From: K189A clade bacterium
Lineage (GTDB): Bacteria; Pseudomonadota; Gammaproteobacteria; Pseudomonadales; Azotimanducaceae
Length of the DNA stretch: 34,167 nucleotides
Direction of reading: 5' to 3'
Assembly: GCA_018607725.1 (NCBI GenBank)
Contig: JABBAY010000182.1
Coordinates: forward strand, 1-34,167
In this document: positions 25,599 through 34,167 of the stretch, one piece after another
Numbering within the stretch: position 1 is the stretch's first letter
Layout: each line of letters begins with the position of its first letter
Position numbers and translations under genes: made by a program
The notes under the pieces: model-generated
What the model saw: the letters and a program-made list of their open reading frames with translations, nothing else
Told to the model about the DNA's origin: nothing
Database searches by the model: none

Positions 25599-27488
25599 TC
25601 ATATTCCGGGGTTTCGAAGTTTGCGCCGATCGCCGATTCTTTGGGTCACTCCAGTTCGGTCAAAATACTCGAGTATTTCAATACATAGATTGCGACCTAT
25701 GCCGCAACTGTCTCTGAAGTCAGCAACACCAAACCCTTGCGTATCGCTGCGTTGTGCAGTTTCAGTCACGAGTTCTCTTAAACGTTCCAGACCAGCAGGC
25801 AAGAAGTAGCGGTTAGCGACAGGTTTGAGCAATAAGCCGGCACCGACTAGTTGATTCAGCAGCTTTGTCGCAGGAACCGGCTCCAAATTGATCTGCTTGG
25901 CGAGTTCATGAAGAACCGGTGGTTTGGTCGGCTCTTGCGCCAATAAGGGTTCGACTCGAGCCCAAAGAGATATCAGTTGCGGGCTCAATTGCGCGGCATG
26001 GTTTGGTAGTCGGTAGAGATTGCCAGCCAACGAGAGACGCTTGTCTTTGATTAGCAGATCCAGACAAAGACTAAGCAAGCCACTGTTGATGCGGGTCAGG
26101 CTAGAGATTTGCTGGAGTGGCAACCCGGTTTGTTGTGGATTGGCTGTTTGCCACTGTTCGATCGTTATTAGCGTTTGCTGCTGATGCTGCTGGAGAATCG
26201 CGGGAGCGATAATGCCATACTTGTTTTCAATAAAAGTGTTGGCCGCAAGTAACGTATCTATTTCATTGTCTGTTACATTGAATTGACGAGTTAGTTGGGC
26301 ACGAGTGCTGCCTTCGGGCCGGGCTTGAAGCCAGTTATTGAGAATCTGGTTCAGCGGGCTAGGTGCCGCGAGTAAGCGCAGTTCTGCCAACCGCCTTGAG
26401 TTTGTGCGGCCGCGACCTGGTGCTGTCGGGTCAAGCACACGGCCGCCCCCAAGAGTCCGTGCTGCCGACTGGTCACGAATGATTAGTTGGTCGCCAAACC
26501 ACAGGTTGATGGGTTCGGCGAGAATCATCTGTGCGAGGGCAGTTTCTCCGGGCGCAAGCCCTTGACTCTCCAAGGTGATCAATCTGCCAGTGACATGGTT
26601 GGCGCCGCAATGAATGTGCACGGGCGTTGATTGCTTCAATGCCTCAACTTCAGAGGGAAGCAAAGTGGCGAGAATATCGCAGCGGCTAGTGACTTGGTGG
26701 TGAGGATTGCTGGTGAGGTAGTTGCCTCGATGGAGCTGAGCCCGAGCGAGATCGTTACCGGCGATATTAATCGCGCAACGATCACCTGGTTGGCCTTCTT
26801 CTGCGGCTTCATTCTGACGATGAATTGAGCGTACTCTGACAGGTACACCCTGGGGCGCAAGTATCAACTCATCATTCATCTGTACTTGCCCCGAGATCAC
26901 CGAGCCAGTCACGACCTGGCCAGCCCCCTTAACAGAAAAAGATCGGTCTATGGCCAAACGAAAGTGGCCATGCCGTTGGTGTCGCTGCAAGCTGCGGGCA
27001 GTTTTGACCAAAAAGGTAGTGAGTTCGTTAATGCCAGTGAGTAGCGTGCCAGAAACGGGGAATACTTTAGCGTCCTCGAGAAAGGTGCCGCGGGTCAGGG
27101 CTTGTATTTCCTTTTGAGCAGCGGTGATACGCTCTGGTGCCACTCGGTCAATTTTGGTGAGTACTACCGCACCTTGTTTGATGCCTATTAGGTTCAGGAT
27201 CGCCAAGTGTTCGGCTGTTTGAGGCATAGGGCCATCGTCTGCTGCAATAACCAGCAGGCCAAAATCAATGGCGCTGACGCCAGCTAACATATTGCTGATG
27301 AACTTGATGTGGCCTGGCACATCGATAAAGCCGATGCGCATATCATCGATAGTCGTGTAGGCAAAGCCTAGATCGATTGTCAGGCCTCGGGCCTTTTCTT
27401 CCTCAAGGCGATCTGTCTCGATGCCGGTAATTGCATGTACCAATAAGGTTTTGCCATGGTCTACATGGCCTGAAGTGGCAATGATCAC
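25599..27488 (-). CDS. selB: selenocysteine-specific elongation factor SelB
   Basis: A 629-residue GTPase that brings selenocysteyl-tRNA to UGA codons followed by a SECIS hairpin. G1 is GHVDHGKT (7-14), the switch region [19 protein letters not shown] follows, then DVPGH and TKID. EF-Tu-like domains II and III occupy about 170-340. The winged-helix repeats that bind the SECIS RNA fill about 380-629, ending with the typical [26 protein letters not shown]. coli SelB is 614 residues. The start is GTG and overlaps the selA stop as GTGA, giving translational coupling. Its presence means UGA can code for selenocysteine in this organism. Confidence 0.97.
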   Translation of the reverse strand: MIIATSGHVDHGKTLLVHAITGIETDRLEEEKARGLTIDLGFAYTTIDDMRIGFIDVPGHIKFISNMLAGVSAIDFGLLVIAADDGPMPQTAEHLAILNLIGIKQGAVVLTKIDRVAPERITAAQKEIQALTRGTFLEDAKVFPVSGTLLTGINELTTFLVKTARSLQRHQRHGHFRLAIDRSFSVKGAGQVVTGSVISGQVQMNDELILAPQGVPVRVRSIHRQNEAAEEGQPGDRCAINIAGNDLARAQLHRGNYLTSNPHHQVTSRCDILATLLPSEVEALKQSTPVHIHCGANHVTGRLITLESQGLAPGETALAQMILAEPINLWFGDQLIIRDQSAARTLGGGRVLDPTAPGRGRTNSRRLAELRLLAAPSPLNQILNNWLQARPEGSTRAQLTRQFNVTDNEIDTLLAANTFIENKYGIIAPAILQQHQQQTLITIEQWQTANPQQTGLPLQQISSLTRINSGLLSLCLDLLIKDKRLSLAGNLYRLPNHAAQLSPQLISLWARVEPLLAQEPTKPPVLHELAKQINLEPVPATKLLNQLVGAGLLLKPVANRYFLPAGLERLRELVTETAQRSDTQGFGVADFRDSCGIGRNLCIEILEYFDRTGVTQRIGDRRKLRNPGI

Positions 27489-28942
27489 GAGGCTGCGGGC
27501 CTGGCAGAGTCAACGGTGCTAACAAGCTGGGCTAATTGGCTGAGAATCTGGTCGGGATGGTCTAGAGTTCTTAGATCAAAGATCAATTGATTATCATGGA
27601 TTCTGCCGATGACAGGTTTAGGCAAGCTTCTAAATGCTGCCGATAGCGCCTGTAAGACTTGATTAGATCCAGTTGTATTGACGGGCTGCAGTGCCAGGCC
27701 ATAACTGGGTAGTCTTTCCAGTGGCAGAGAACCACTGCCAATCTGGCTCAAGCATTCGATAATTTCAACCTGGGCGATGTTTTTCAGCGCTGGCACCATC
27801 TCGGCGTGTAACTCGCGAGCCAGTTCGTGCAGTGTCGCCGCAGGCCGAGTCAGATAGTGCAGGGTCGGTAGGTTAGCGACCAATGTATCTGGGTGCAGAT
27901 AAAGCTTGAGCACTTCGAACAGGGTCACCATCGTCATCTTGTCGACTCGCAGGGCGCGTTTCAGCGGGTTCGATTTGAGTTGGTCGATGAGATCGCGACG
28001 ACCCACGATAATACCTGCCTGAGGTCCACCCAGCAACTTGTCGCCGCTGAAGGTCACCAGATCAGCGCCTTGTGCTAAAGCGGCCTGGGCCGTGGGCTCA
28101 AAAGGTAGGCCGTAGCGACTCAGATCGACGAGAGTGCCACTACCCAGATCATTCACGAAGGGTAGGTGGTGGGCATGGGCCAGCGCAGCAAGATCGGCGT
28201 CAGCTACTGATTTGGTAAACCCTTTGATTTCATAGTTGCTAGTGTGGACCTTCATTAACAGCGCAGTTTGACTGTTGATGACCCGAGAAAAGTCTTCCAG
28301 ATGGGTTCGATTGGTGGCGCCAACCTCGACCAGCCGACAGCCAGAGCTGGCCATGATCTCCGGTATACGGAATGACCCGCCAATCTCGACCAACTCACCT
28401 CGTGACACCGGTATTTCCCGGTCTCGTCCCAATGTCTGCAACACGAGCAGGACGGCGGCGGCATTGTTGTTGACGATTGTTGCTGCCTCTGCCCCCGTGA
28501 TTTCACAAATAAGCGCTTCCACAGCGGCATCTCGATCGCCGCGTTTGCCCGTTTGCAGGTCAAATTCCAGGTTGCTGGCTGCACCCAAGATCTCTGCCAG
28601 ACGCTCAATCGCCGAGGTGGGTAGAATCGCTCGGCCGAGGTTGGTGTGGAGTACTGTGCCCGTGAGGTTGACTACAGGACGCAGTCGGTTGACTTGGCTC
28701 TGGTGGAATTTGTCAGCGATCGAGTTGATGAGTTCTTCGGCATCAGGTAACGCCAGGTCCGGATTGACCTTCAACTCAGTGCGTAAGGCCGCGAGGGCTG
28801 CGCGTATGGCATTGGTCACGGCTGAGCGGCCAAACTCAAGGATCAGGTTTTGACTGCCTGAGGTGGATAACAGGCGGTCTACAGCCGGCAATCGTGCCCT
28901 GGGATTTACCGTGTTCATACGCGAGTCAGACCTCGTTCTCAT
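27485..28942 (-). CDS. selA: L-seryl-tRNA(Sec) selenium transferase SelA
   Basis: A 485-residue PLP enzyme that turns seryl-tRNA(Sec) into selenocysteyl-tRNA(Sec) using selenophosphate. The N-terminal domain has LPAVDRLL. The core has [16 protein letters not shown]-like sequence ([17 protein letters not shown]) and NNNAAAVLL. The PLP lysine is K302 in [13 protein letters not shown]. Two starts are possible. ATG at 28942 has CAGG six bases ahead and overlaps the upstream lipoprotein gene by 17 bases. ATG at 28918 gives 477 residues, nearer to E. coli (463). The gene is coupled to selB by a 4-base overlap. SelA needs SelD and tRNA(Sec) (selC), neither of which is in this window. Confidence 0.97.
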   Translation of the reverse strand: MRTRSDSRMNTVNPRARLPAVDRLLSTSGSQNLILEFGRSAVTNAIRAALAALRTELKVNPDLALPDAEELINSIADKFHQSQVNRLRPVVNLTGTVLHTNLGRAILPTSAIERLAEILGAASNLEFDLQTGKRGDRDAAVEALICEITGAEAATIVNNNAAAVLLVLQTLGRDREIPVSRGELVEIGGSFRIPEIMASSGCRLVEVGATNRTHLEDFSRVINSQTALLMKVHTSNYEIKGFTKSVADADLAALAHAHHLPFVNDLGSGTLVDLSRYGLPFEPTAQAALAQGADLVTFSGDKLLGGPQAGIIVGRRDLIDQLKSNPLKRALRVDKMTMVTLFEVLKLYLHPDTLVANLPTLHYLTRPAATLHELARELHAEMVPALKNIAQVEIIECLSQIGSGSLPLERLPSYGLALQPVNTTGSNQVLQALSAAFRSLPKPVIGRIHDNQLIFDLRTLDHPDQILSQLAQLVSTVDSARPAAS

Positions 28943-29708
28943 TCATGACCTGCCTGATAGCGTCCTGCAGCGGGCCTAGACGCCGTATCCAGGGGACCAC
29001 TTTGAGATTTTTGGCGCGAACCCATTGGTCCTTTGCCAGATCAGCAGTGGCCTGATCGGGGTATATGCCTAATAACAGGACATACCAGGGCGCGCCCTCG
29101 ACCATAATCTGAACGTGCAGGGGATCATCGAGACCGTTAAGGCGGGCGTAGTTGAGAATGTTCAGCTCTTCTTTCATGGCAATCAGCTGGACGGTATAGT
29201 AACTAGCGGGCTGATCGAGAAGGTTCGAAGTGCTGGTCGATGGCCCATTGGGCTCTTCGATCGCGGCATCATCAGCGGTGGCCGTGCTGTCCGCTGTCAG
29301 GCTATCCGCTGCCAGGCTGTCCGGGGCAAGGTTTGCTGGCTGGGTATCGATCACAGACGCGACAGCCACTTCTGCTAAGCTTTGGTCGACAACTGTCGCG
29401 GCTGGCCATATAGACGTGTCCGTAGGAGTGTTGCGGGTCGCATCGGTGATTGGGACGATTTTGGCTTGATCCGGGGCATTCTGACAGTCCCAATCAGCTT
29501 CTTTTGTTGTGCCGTAGCAGTACCAGTTCTGGTTAGTCTCGCGATTATCGAGCAGACTCTCCGCGCCACAGTCTGCTCCTGTGCAGTTTTTAGCCTGCTT
29601 ACTGGAGAAGATTCCGCCAATCGCGTCAATCGAGTTATTGACGGTCTGGCAGCCGGTGAGTAGCAAAGGGATCAGGAAAATGGCGGTGTAGGTGATCCGT
29701 GCAGGCAT
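28926..29708 (-). CDS. lipoprotein with C-terminal SPOR-like domain
   Basis: A 260-residue protein with a lipobox LTGC (lipidated C20). The mature N-terminal part has several cysteines (NCTGADCG, WYCYG, WDCQN) that may form disulfides. A flexible Ala/Asp/Ser/Thr-rich linker contains three LxxDS repeats, encoded by three 15-base repeats. The C-terminal part from about 165 to 245 (YYTVQLIAMKEELNILNYAR, then WYVLLLGIYPDQATADLA) has the SPOR pattern, which binds peptidoglycan stripped of stem peptides at division sites. It overlaps selA, so it is the first gene of the selA-selB-SDR operon, though a joint function is not obvious. I do not recognise a named family. Confidence 0.82.
   Translation of the reverse strand: MPARITYTAIFLIPLLLTGCQTVNNSIDAIGGIFSSKQAKNCTGADCGAESLLDNRETNQNWYCYGTTKEADWDCQNAPDQAKIVPITDATRNTPTDTSIWPAATVVDQSLAEVAVASVIDTQPANLAPDSLAADSLTADSTATADDAAIEEPNGPSTSTSNLLDQPASYYTVQLIAMKEELNILNYARLNGLDDPLHVQIMVEGAPWYVLLLGIYPDQATADLAKDQWVRAKNLKVVPWIRRLGPLQDAIRQVMNENEV
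29286..29330 (-). repeat. three 15-bp repeats inside the SPOR-like lipoprotein gene
   Basis: On the plus strand GCTGTCCGCTGTCAG (29286-29300), GCTATCCGCTGCCAG (29301-29315) and GCTGTCCGGGGCAAG (29316-29330) follow one another. They encode LTADS, LAADS and LAPDS in the linker of the minus-strand lipoprotein. Copy number may vary between strains. Confidence 0.75.
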
Positions 29709-29861
29709 GTTAAATCAGCTTCTTGAAAATTGTGGGTGGATTCAATCACAGATTTGCGCTGTTCGATAGTCTGAGGTAAAAATCCCTCCCTTGGCAGTTG
29801 ATCAAACGTTGCCTTTGGGCGACGAAATAGACAATAAAAACTTTAGCAGCGGGAGCTGGCG

Positions 29862-30869
29862 ATGTCGGTAACGGTAGGAATTAATGGCTTTGGCCGAATG
29901 GGAAGGCTCAGTTGTCGAGTTGGCTGGCAGCGGCCAGGCTATCAGCTGATTCGGGTTAATGAAACGGCAACTGATGCCCTGGGATCAGCCCACCTGCTGA
30001 AGTTCGACTCAATTTATGGTGTCTGGCAACACGACCCTAGTGCTCGGGCAGAATCACTCGTGATCGACGATCAAGTTGTCGCTTACACCTCGACGTCAGA
30101 TATTTCGACCACTGATTGGTCCGATTGCGACATCGTCATCGAAGCCACCGGATTGCATCACAAGACGCCGGGGGCTTTGCAGGCCTATTTCGACCAAGGC
30201 GTAAAGAAAGTAATCGTTGCCGCCCCCACTAAAGGCGCGCTCAATATCGTTTACGGTGTGAATGATCATCTTTACAACGCGGAACGGGATCATTTACTGA
30301 GCGCGGCGTCTTGTACAACAAATTGCTTGGCGCCGGTGATTCAGGTTATGCAGGCCAAGGTGGGTATTCGGCACGGCACCATGACCACGATTCACGCGTT
30401 GACCAATACCCAAACTCTCGTTGATAAGGGACACCGTGATCTGCGCCGAGCCCGGGCCGCAGGCCAATCCTTAATACCCACAACTACCGGGTCGGCCCAG
30501 GCGATCACGGATATCTTTCCTGAGCTGACCGGTAAGCTCAATGGCATGGCCGTAAGAGTTCCATTACTGGGCGCCTCGCTGACCGATTTTGTCTTTGAGG
30601 CGGCGCGGCCAGTCACTGTCGCCGAAATTAATGGCTACTTTCAGGCTGCAGCTGGGGCTGAGTTGGCCGGGATTCTTGGCTATGAAGAGCGACCCTTGGT
30701 GTCCGTTGACTATATCAAGGATCCGCGCTCAGTCATTGTTGATGCGCTGTCGACCATGGTAGTCGATGACACTCAGGTCAAGCTTTATGCCTGGTATGAC
30801 AATGAATGGGGCTATGTCAATCGCTTGGTTGAGTTGCTCGACCGGGTAGCCAGCAGCCTGCACGCCTGA
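29862..30869 (+). CDS. ArsJ-associated glyceraldehyde-3-phosphate dehydrogenase
   Basis: A 335-residue type I GAPDH. The NAD fold starts [10 protein letters not shown], the catalytic cysteine is C151 in SAASCTTNC, and the base is H178 (TIHALTN). The second NAD strand ends VNETATD, whereas glycolytic enzymes usually have a ND(L)T-type turn. In known arsJ operons such a GAPDH adds arsenate to glyceraldehyde-3-phosphate, giving 1-arseno-3-phosphoglycerate, which ArsJ exports; the pair therefore works as an arsenate efflux route. Here the stop and the arsJ start share one base (TGATG), so the two are tightly coupled. The pairing, rather than the sequence alone, identifies the role. No arsR or arsC is adjacent. 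A perfect TTGATCAA palindrome at 29798-29805 is the only possible operator I see. Confidence 0.93.
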   Translation: MSVTVGINGFGRMGRLSCRVGWQRPGYQLIRVNETATDALGSAHLLKFDSIYGVWQHDPSARAESLVIDDQVVAYTSTSDISTTDWSDCDIVIEATGLHHKTPGALQAYFDQGVKKVIVAAPTKGALNIVYGVNDHLYNAERDHLLSAASCTTNCLAPVIQVMQAKVGIRHGTMTTIHALTNTQTLVDKGHRDLRRARAAGQSLIPTTTGSAQAITDIFPELTGKLNGMAVRVPLLGASLTDFVFEAARPVTVAEINGYFQAAAGAELAGILGYEERPLVSVDYIKDPRSVIVDALSTMVVDDTQVKLYAWYDNEWGYVNRLVELLDRVASSLHA

Positions 30870-32053
30870 TGCGCAACTACCTGGTGGTGACGGCCGGTTA
30901 TTGGGCTTTTACCCTAACCGATGGCGCAATTCGCATGTTGGTGGTGCTGTACTTCCATCTATTGGGCTACTCACCTTTTGAAGTGGCCATGTTATTCATT
31001 TTCTATGAGTTCTTTGGCATTGTCACAAATCTTGTGGGTGGCTGGCTGGGTGCCCGGGTCGGACTGAATCTGACGATGTTAGTGGGTATGGGCCTGCAGG
31101 TTCTTGCCCTGATCATGTTGATGGTTCCGGATCTCTGGTTGTCGGTCGGTTATGTGATGTTGGCGCAGGCGTTGTCTGGGATCGCCAAAGACCTGAATAA
31201 AATGGCCGCCAAAGCCAGCGTCAAGCTCCTCTTGCCGGCGCAAGCCAGTGACTCGCGCCTATTTAAGTGGGTGGCGGTGCTTACCGGCTCAAAAAATGCG
31301 CTCAAAGGTCTAGGTTTTTTTGTCGGTGCTGGGCTGATGCAGTGGCTCGGTTTTCGTGGGGCGCTTATGGTGCTGGCTTCGGGACTGTTCAGCGCCTTGC
31401 TGATCAGCGCCTGGTTGCTGCCATCTGGCTTGGGTAAGACTAAGGCCAAACCGGCATTCAGTCAGATGTTCGCCACACAGCCCCTGATTAATTGGCTAGC
31501 CGCCGCTCGGTTTTTTCTATTCGGTGCCAGGGATATCTGGTTTGTGGTGGCTTTGCCGGTGTATCTCTATGCTGTTCTCGGCTGGGAGTTTGTCACCGTC
31601 GGCAGTTTCATGGCGGTCTGGATCATGGGTTATGGATTGATTCAAGCCAGTGCGCCGTTAATCTTAGGTCATGCCGACCGAACTCGTGGTCCGAATGGCT
31701 TGGTTGCATTAACGTGGGTTGTTGTTCTGGCGCTAGTACCGGCTAGCATCGCCATGCTCTTGAGTGCAGGCATGCAACCAGATCGGGTGGTGGTCATTGG
31801 TCTACTGGTTTTCGGGGTTGTCTTTGCCCTGAATTCTGCGGTGCATTCTTATCTAATCGTGGCTTGGTCGGCGCGCGATGAAATGGCCAAGAATGTAGGT
31901 TTCTATTACATGGCCAATGCTGGTGGGCGACTCACTGGCACGGTGCTCTCGGGACTGATTTACCAGAGCCAGGGCTTGATCGGTTGTCTGTGGTGGTCCA
32001 GCTTCATGCTGGGGCTGGCAGGCTTGGTATCTATCCGTTTCTCGCGGGTCTAG
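30869..32053 (+). CDS. arsJ: organoarsenical efflux MFS transporter ArsJ
   Basis: A 394-residue major facilitator protein with about 12 membrane segments. Its N-terminus (NYLVVTAGYWAFTLTDGAIR, then MLVVLYFHLLGYSPFEVAML) and the cytoplasmic motif LSGIAKDLNKMAAKASVKLL followed by TGSKNALKG are characteristic of ArsJ. It exports 1-arseno-3-phosphoglycerate made by the preceding GAPDH; outside the cell this breaks down to arsenate and 3-phosphoglycerate. The start codon overlaps the GAPDH stop by one base. The gene is convergent with the thioesterase gene, 14 bases apart. Confidence 0.95.
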   Translation: MRNYLVVTAGYWAFTLTDGAIRMLVVLYFHLLGYSPFEVAMLFIFYEFFGIVTNLVGGWLGARVGLNLTMLVGMGLQVLALIMLMVPDLWLSVGYVMLAQALSGIAKDLNKMAAKASVKLLLPAQASDSRLFKWVAVLTGSKNALKGLGFFVGAGLMQWLGFRGALMVLASGLFSALLISAWLLPSGLGKTKAKPAFSQMFATQPLINWLAAARFFLFGARDIWFVVALPVYLYAVLGWEFVTVGSFMAVWIMGYGLIQASAPLILGHADRTRGPNGLVALTWVVVLALVPASIAMLLSAGMQPDRVVVIGLLVFGVVFALNSAVHSYLIVAWSARDEMAKNVGFYYMANAGGRLTGTVLSGLIYQSQGLIGCLWWSSFMLGLAGLVSIRFSRV

Positions 32054-32067
32054 ACTTCGGCGCCGCT

Positions 32068-32523
32068 TCAGCGAGTCTGACGCACGACATATTTACCGCT
32101 GAAGGTCATGGCGCTGGCGCCATCAAGGACAATGCCCGTGTCCAGCAGGATGCTAGCCTTGCCTGTGTCTATCAGGCGACTGGCAAAGGCGGCGTAGTCA
32201 TCTGGCAGACGACACTCGCAGACCAGTTCCGCAAAGACAGGCAGGTGATAGCCCACTTCACCGCCGGCAATCACCGTATTGCAATCGAGTTCGAGCTCAG
32301 TGGTTTTCAGTTGCAAGATGCCCCAACCAGCTAATGCCACCAATGAGAATAAGCTGCCACCAAAGGCGGATTGCTGATGATTGATGTTGTTCGCCAGAGG
32401 CGCCGTGACTCGCAGACACGAGCCGTCATAGCTGACCACCTGGATGCCCATATGTTGACTGATGGGGATCAAGGTATGGTAGGCGTGTTGGAGTGACTCG
32501 ATGGTGGCGTCGGGTAATTGCAC
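32068..32523 (-). CDS. hotdog-fold thioesterase (YiiD C-terminal domain type)
   Basis: A 151-residue single-domain protein resembling the C-terminal thioesterase domain of E. coli YiiD (FabY-like). The hotdog core can be seen in LRVTAPLANNINHQQSAFGG, where N-x-x-x-x-x-FGG is the helix start near the active site, followed by SLFSLVALAGWGIL and the strand SAMTFSGKYVV. Members are putative acyl-CoA or acyl-ACP thioesterases; the substrate is unknown. Full YiiD has an N-terminal GNAT domain that is missing here. It is a single minus-strand gene, divergent from apbE. Confidence 0.8.
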   Translation of the reverse strand: MQLPDATIESLQHAYHTLIPISQHMGIQVVSYDGSCLRVTAPLANNINHQQSAFGGSLFSLVALAGWGILQLKTTELELDCNTVIAGGEVGYHLPVFAELVCECRLPDDYAAFASRLIDTGKASILLDTGIVLDGASAMTFSGKYVVRQTR

Positions 32524-32655
32524 GTTGATGATCCTGGGTGACGGGGGGGTTAAATACCGGCTTGCGGTAATGACTTATGGAGTTTACGGTGACTAATTGC
32601 TGATGACCAGTGCCCAAATTCGGTATGATGAGGCCATTGTTGTTCGGGGACGATT

Positions 32656-33648
32656 GTGCGCAAACTCATTATTTTATGTATCGTGTTGCTGGCCGGCTGT
32701 GACCAGGCCCAGCAGGTGGCGATTTTTGGCAATACCATGGGCACGACCTACAGTATTAAAGTCATAGCGACCGATATCGATCAGGCGAGTCTTACCGCTG
32801 AGATTGAGACTCGGCTACGTGAGATTAATGGCCTGATGTCGACCTATATGCCTGACTCGGAGCTGTCGCGCTTCAATCAGTCGCCAAAGAATGAATGGTT
32901 TGCCGTCAGCGCTGAAACCGTTGAGGTCCTGGAAATGGCTGCGGATATTTACCGCCTTAGTGATGGCAGTTTTGATGTCACTGTGGGTCCGCTGGTGAAT
33001 CTCTGGGGCTTTGGTCCGAACCCGGAACCCGACCAGGTGCCTGGGGCCAAGCAAGTCACCGAGACCCTCGAGACCATTGGGTTCGAACACTTGCAGATAC
33101 GGGCAGACGCGCTGCGCAAGGATGTGGATTTGTATGTTGACCTTTCCGCTATTGCCAAGGGCTATGCAGTGGATCAGCTCGCGGGGCTACTCGATGGTCA
33201 TGAAATTCAGCATTATTTGGTGGAAATTGGCGGAGAGTTGCGAAGCAAAGGCGCAAATGCCCAGCAACAACCTTGGCGGGTCGCCGTGGAGCTACCAGAG
33301 TCGAATCAGCGTATGCCCTATCGAATCGTCGAATTGATGGATATGGGGATGGCTACTTCCGGCGATTATCGCAACTATTTTGAACGCAATGGGGTGCGTT
33401 ATTCACACACCATAGATCCAGCAACGGGTTATCCCATTCACCATAAACTGGCTTCTGTGACGGTGCTTGCGCCCAGTGCGGCCTTGGCTGACGGCCTGGC
33501 AACGGCTATTAATGTGATGGGTGCTGATCGGGGGCTGGCGCTTGCAGAGGCGCAGGGATTCGCTGTCTTTGTTATACTCAAACACGACACCGGTTTCGAG
33601 GCACAATACTCGACAGCGTTTGGACCTTATCTTAAAGCTGAGGGGTAA
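32656..33648 (+). CDS. apbE: FAD:protein FMN transferase ApbE (lipoprotein)
   Basis: A 330-residue lipoprotein; the lipobox LAGC has the lipidated cysteine at C15. The opening GNTMGTTYSIK is the flavin-site signature, MSTYMPDSELSRFN follows, and SHTIDPATGYPI and ALADGLATAINVMG hold the magnesium ligands. ApbE moves FMN from FAD onto a threonine of target proteins such as NqrB, NqrC or RnfG in or near the periplasm. The start is GTG at 32656 with a weak upstream GGGGA. nqrM follows 56 bases later, a pairing known from Na+-NQR gene clusters. The upstream nqrA-F genes expected in such a cluster are not here. Confidence 0.95.
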   Translation: MRKLIILCIVLLAGCDQAQQVAIFGNTMGTTYSIKVIATDIDQASLTAEIETRLREINGLMSTYMPDSELSRFNQSPKNEWFAVSAETVEVLEMAADIYRLSDGSFDVTVGPLVNLWGFGPNPEPDQVPGAKQVTETLETIGFEHLQIRADALRKDVDLYVDLSAIAKGYAVDQLAGLLDGHEIQHYLVEIGGELRSKGANAQQQPWRVAVELPESNQRMPYRIVELMDMGMATSGDYRNYFERNGVRYSHTIDPATGYPIHHKLASVTVLAPSAALADGLATAINVMGADRGLALAEAQGFAVFVILKHDTGFEAQYSTAFGPYLKAEG

Positions 33649-33704
33649 AGCTCTCAGCACTAAAAGCTCAGTATAGAGTGGGCAGTCTTCAACAGAGTAA
33701 AAGA

Positions 33705-33917
33705 ATGATGATTGAGTTTTTCCTGACATTTGTGATTTTGCTGTTGATCGTCGCAGGCATGGCGATTGGTGTGTTACGGGGCCGTAAGCCCATAGCGGGT
33801 ACCTGTGGTGGCTTGAATAATATGGGAGGTGGCGGCACCTGTGAACTTTGCGGGGGTGATACCCAGAAATGCGAAGAGGTCAGCAAGACGCCATTTTTTG
33901 ATGCCAGCAAGGTCTGA
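33705..33917 (+). CDS. nqrM: Na+-NQR maturation protein NqrM
   Basis: A 70-residue membrane protein (DUF539). One N-terminal membrane segment (about 4-24) is followed by RGRKPIAGTCGG and a cysteine cluster, C34, C46, C49 and C56 (GGGGTCELCGGDTQKCEE). NqrM is needed to assemble the Na+-translocating NADH:quinone reductase, probably by supplying iron to the cysteine site between NqrD and NqrE. Two consecutive ATG codons (33705, 33708) make the exact start uncertain by one residue. It lies just after apbE, as in many nqr clusters, and implies that the organism has a Na+-NQR encoded elsewhere. Confidence 0.93.
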   Translation: MMIEFFLTFVILLLIVAGMAIGVLRGRKPIAGTCGGLNNMGGGGTCELCGGDTQKCEEVSKTPFFDASKV

Positions 33918-33950
33918 GGCTTCAACATCGCCGCATCAAGGCACCTCATT

Positions 33951-34015
33951 AACTCGAACTATCAACTCGAACTATCAACTCGAACTATCAACTCGAACTA
34001 TCAACTTGACCCATC
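33951..34015. repeat. 13-bp tandem repeat, four perfect copies plus one decayed
   Basis: AACTCGAACTATC occurs at 33951-33963, 33964-33976, 33977-33989 and 33990-34002, followed by AACTTGACCCATC (34003-34015). It starts 34 bases after the nqrM stop, in the gap before a convergent gene. No spacers are present, so it is not a CRISPR array. Confidence 0.95.
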
Positions 34016-34048
34016 AAAATCTCGACCCTGAGAGCCGAGTGTTGGGCT

Positions 34049-34105
34049 GAAGCGCTGTTTTTGAAGCGCTGTTTTTCAAGCCCACTGACCAGGGCAGGTC
34101 AGTGG
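34049..34105. repeat. direct repeat and adjacent hairpin in the nqrM 3' region
   Basis: GAAGCGCTGTTTTT is present twice in a row (34049-34062 and 34063-34076). Just after it, CCACTGACC (34082-34090) and GGTCAGTGG (34097-34105) form a perfect 9-base-pair hairpin with a 6-base loop. The hairpin lies between two convergent genes and may serve as a terminator, but no T run directly follows on either strand. Confidence 0.6.
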
Positions 34106-34110
34106 ATCGA

Positions 34111-34167
34111 TTAGGCCCAGATGTTTTTGCGCCGCTGATAGAATTCGTGACTAGCCTGCATATCATC
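34111..34167 (-). CDS. C-terminal end of an unidentified protein, cut by window edge
   Basis: A minus-strand frame of 18 residues runs from the window edge to a TAA (34111-34113): DDMQASHEFYQRRKNIWA. The residues look protein-like, and the frame is placed as expected for a gene convergent with nqrM. It is too short to identify. Confidence 0.4.
   Translation of the reverse strand, partial: DDMQASHEFYQRRKNIWA

Noticed and set aside
33951-34015. CRISPR-like array
   Set aside because: The 13-bp units are directly adjacent without spacers, and no cas genes are present.
33829-34050. 73-codon frame covering the 13-bp repeats
   Set aside because: It starts inside nqrM in another frame, and its second half is only the translated repeat.

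Overview
This window reads as chromosomal DNA of a gammaproteobacterium, probably marine or otherwise sodium-using. The evidence is the gene order tig-clpP-clpX-lon-hupB-ppiD, the cluster mltD/yafS/rnhA/dnaQ, a CCA-encoding tRNA-Leu, and apbE next to nqrM, two maturation genes of the Na+-pumping NADH:quinone reductase. I cannot name the species. No prophage, insertion sequence, CRISPR array or rRNA was seen.

Layout. (1) 1-10.4 kb is a metabolic accessory region. It holds the tail of a phenylacetate-CoA-ligase-like enzyme, a MetE-C-like methyltransferase, a short SSB, a secreted thermonuclease, an aldo/keto reductase, a roughly 1 kb stretch without a convincing gene (it carries a long hairpin), a small lipoprotein, a GPH sugar/cation symporter followed by a PLP dehydratase, a periplasmic PqqB-like metallo-beta-lactamase-fold protein, a phosphotriesterase-family hydrolase, and a yjdM/phnA gene broken by two in-frame stop codons. 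(2) 10.7-19.8 kb is the protein quality-control core: tRNA-Leu(UAG) with a strong promoter, trigger factor, ClpP, ClpX, Lon, HU-beta and PpiD. The promoters and terminators that can be read divide it into at least three transcription units. (3) 20.0-24.7 kb holds MltD (minus strand), and divergently a YafS-like methyltransferase, RNase HI, DNA polymerase III epsilon and NudC, the last two overlapping by 4 bp. (4) 24.7-29.7 kb is a minus-strand operon: SPOR-like lipoprotein, selA, selB, short-chain dehydrogenase. It gives this organism two of the selenocysteine-insertion proteins; selC and selD are not in the window. (5) 29.9-32.1 kb is a two-gene arsenate-detoxification operon, a dedicated GAPDH plus the ArsJ exporter. 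(6) 32.1-34.2 kb has a hotdog thioesterase, apbE, nqrM, short tandem repeats, and the 3' end of an unidentified minus-strand gene.

How the genes work together. Tig, ClpXP, Lon and PpiD fold or degrade proteins at the ribosome, in the cytosol and at the inner membrane. RNase HI, DnaQ, HU and possibly the short SSB serve DNA maintenance. The GAPDH makes 1-arseno-3-phosphoglycerate and ArsJ expels it. ApbE flavinylates proteins such as NqrB/NqrC and NqrM supports iron insertion into NQR, but the nqr structural genes themselves are not beside them here.

I found no clear undescribed multi-gene system. The observations most worth a second look are the double-nonsense yjdM gene, the tail-less SSB, the long hairpin at 4817-4862, the terminator placed directly before ppiD, and several intergenic short tandem repeats.
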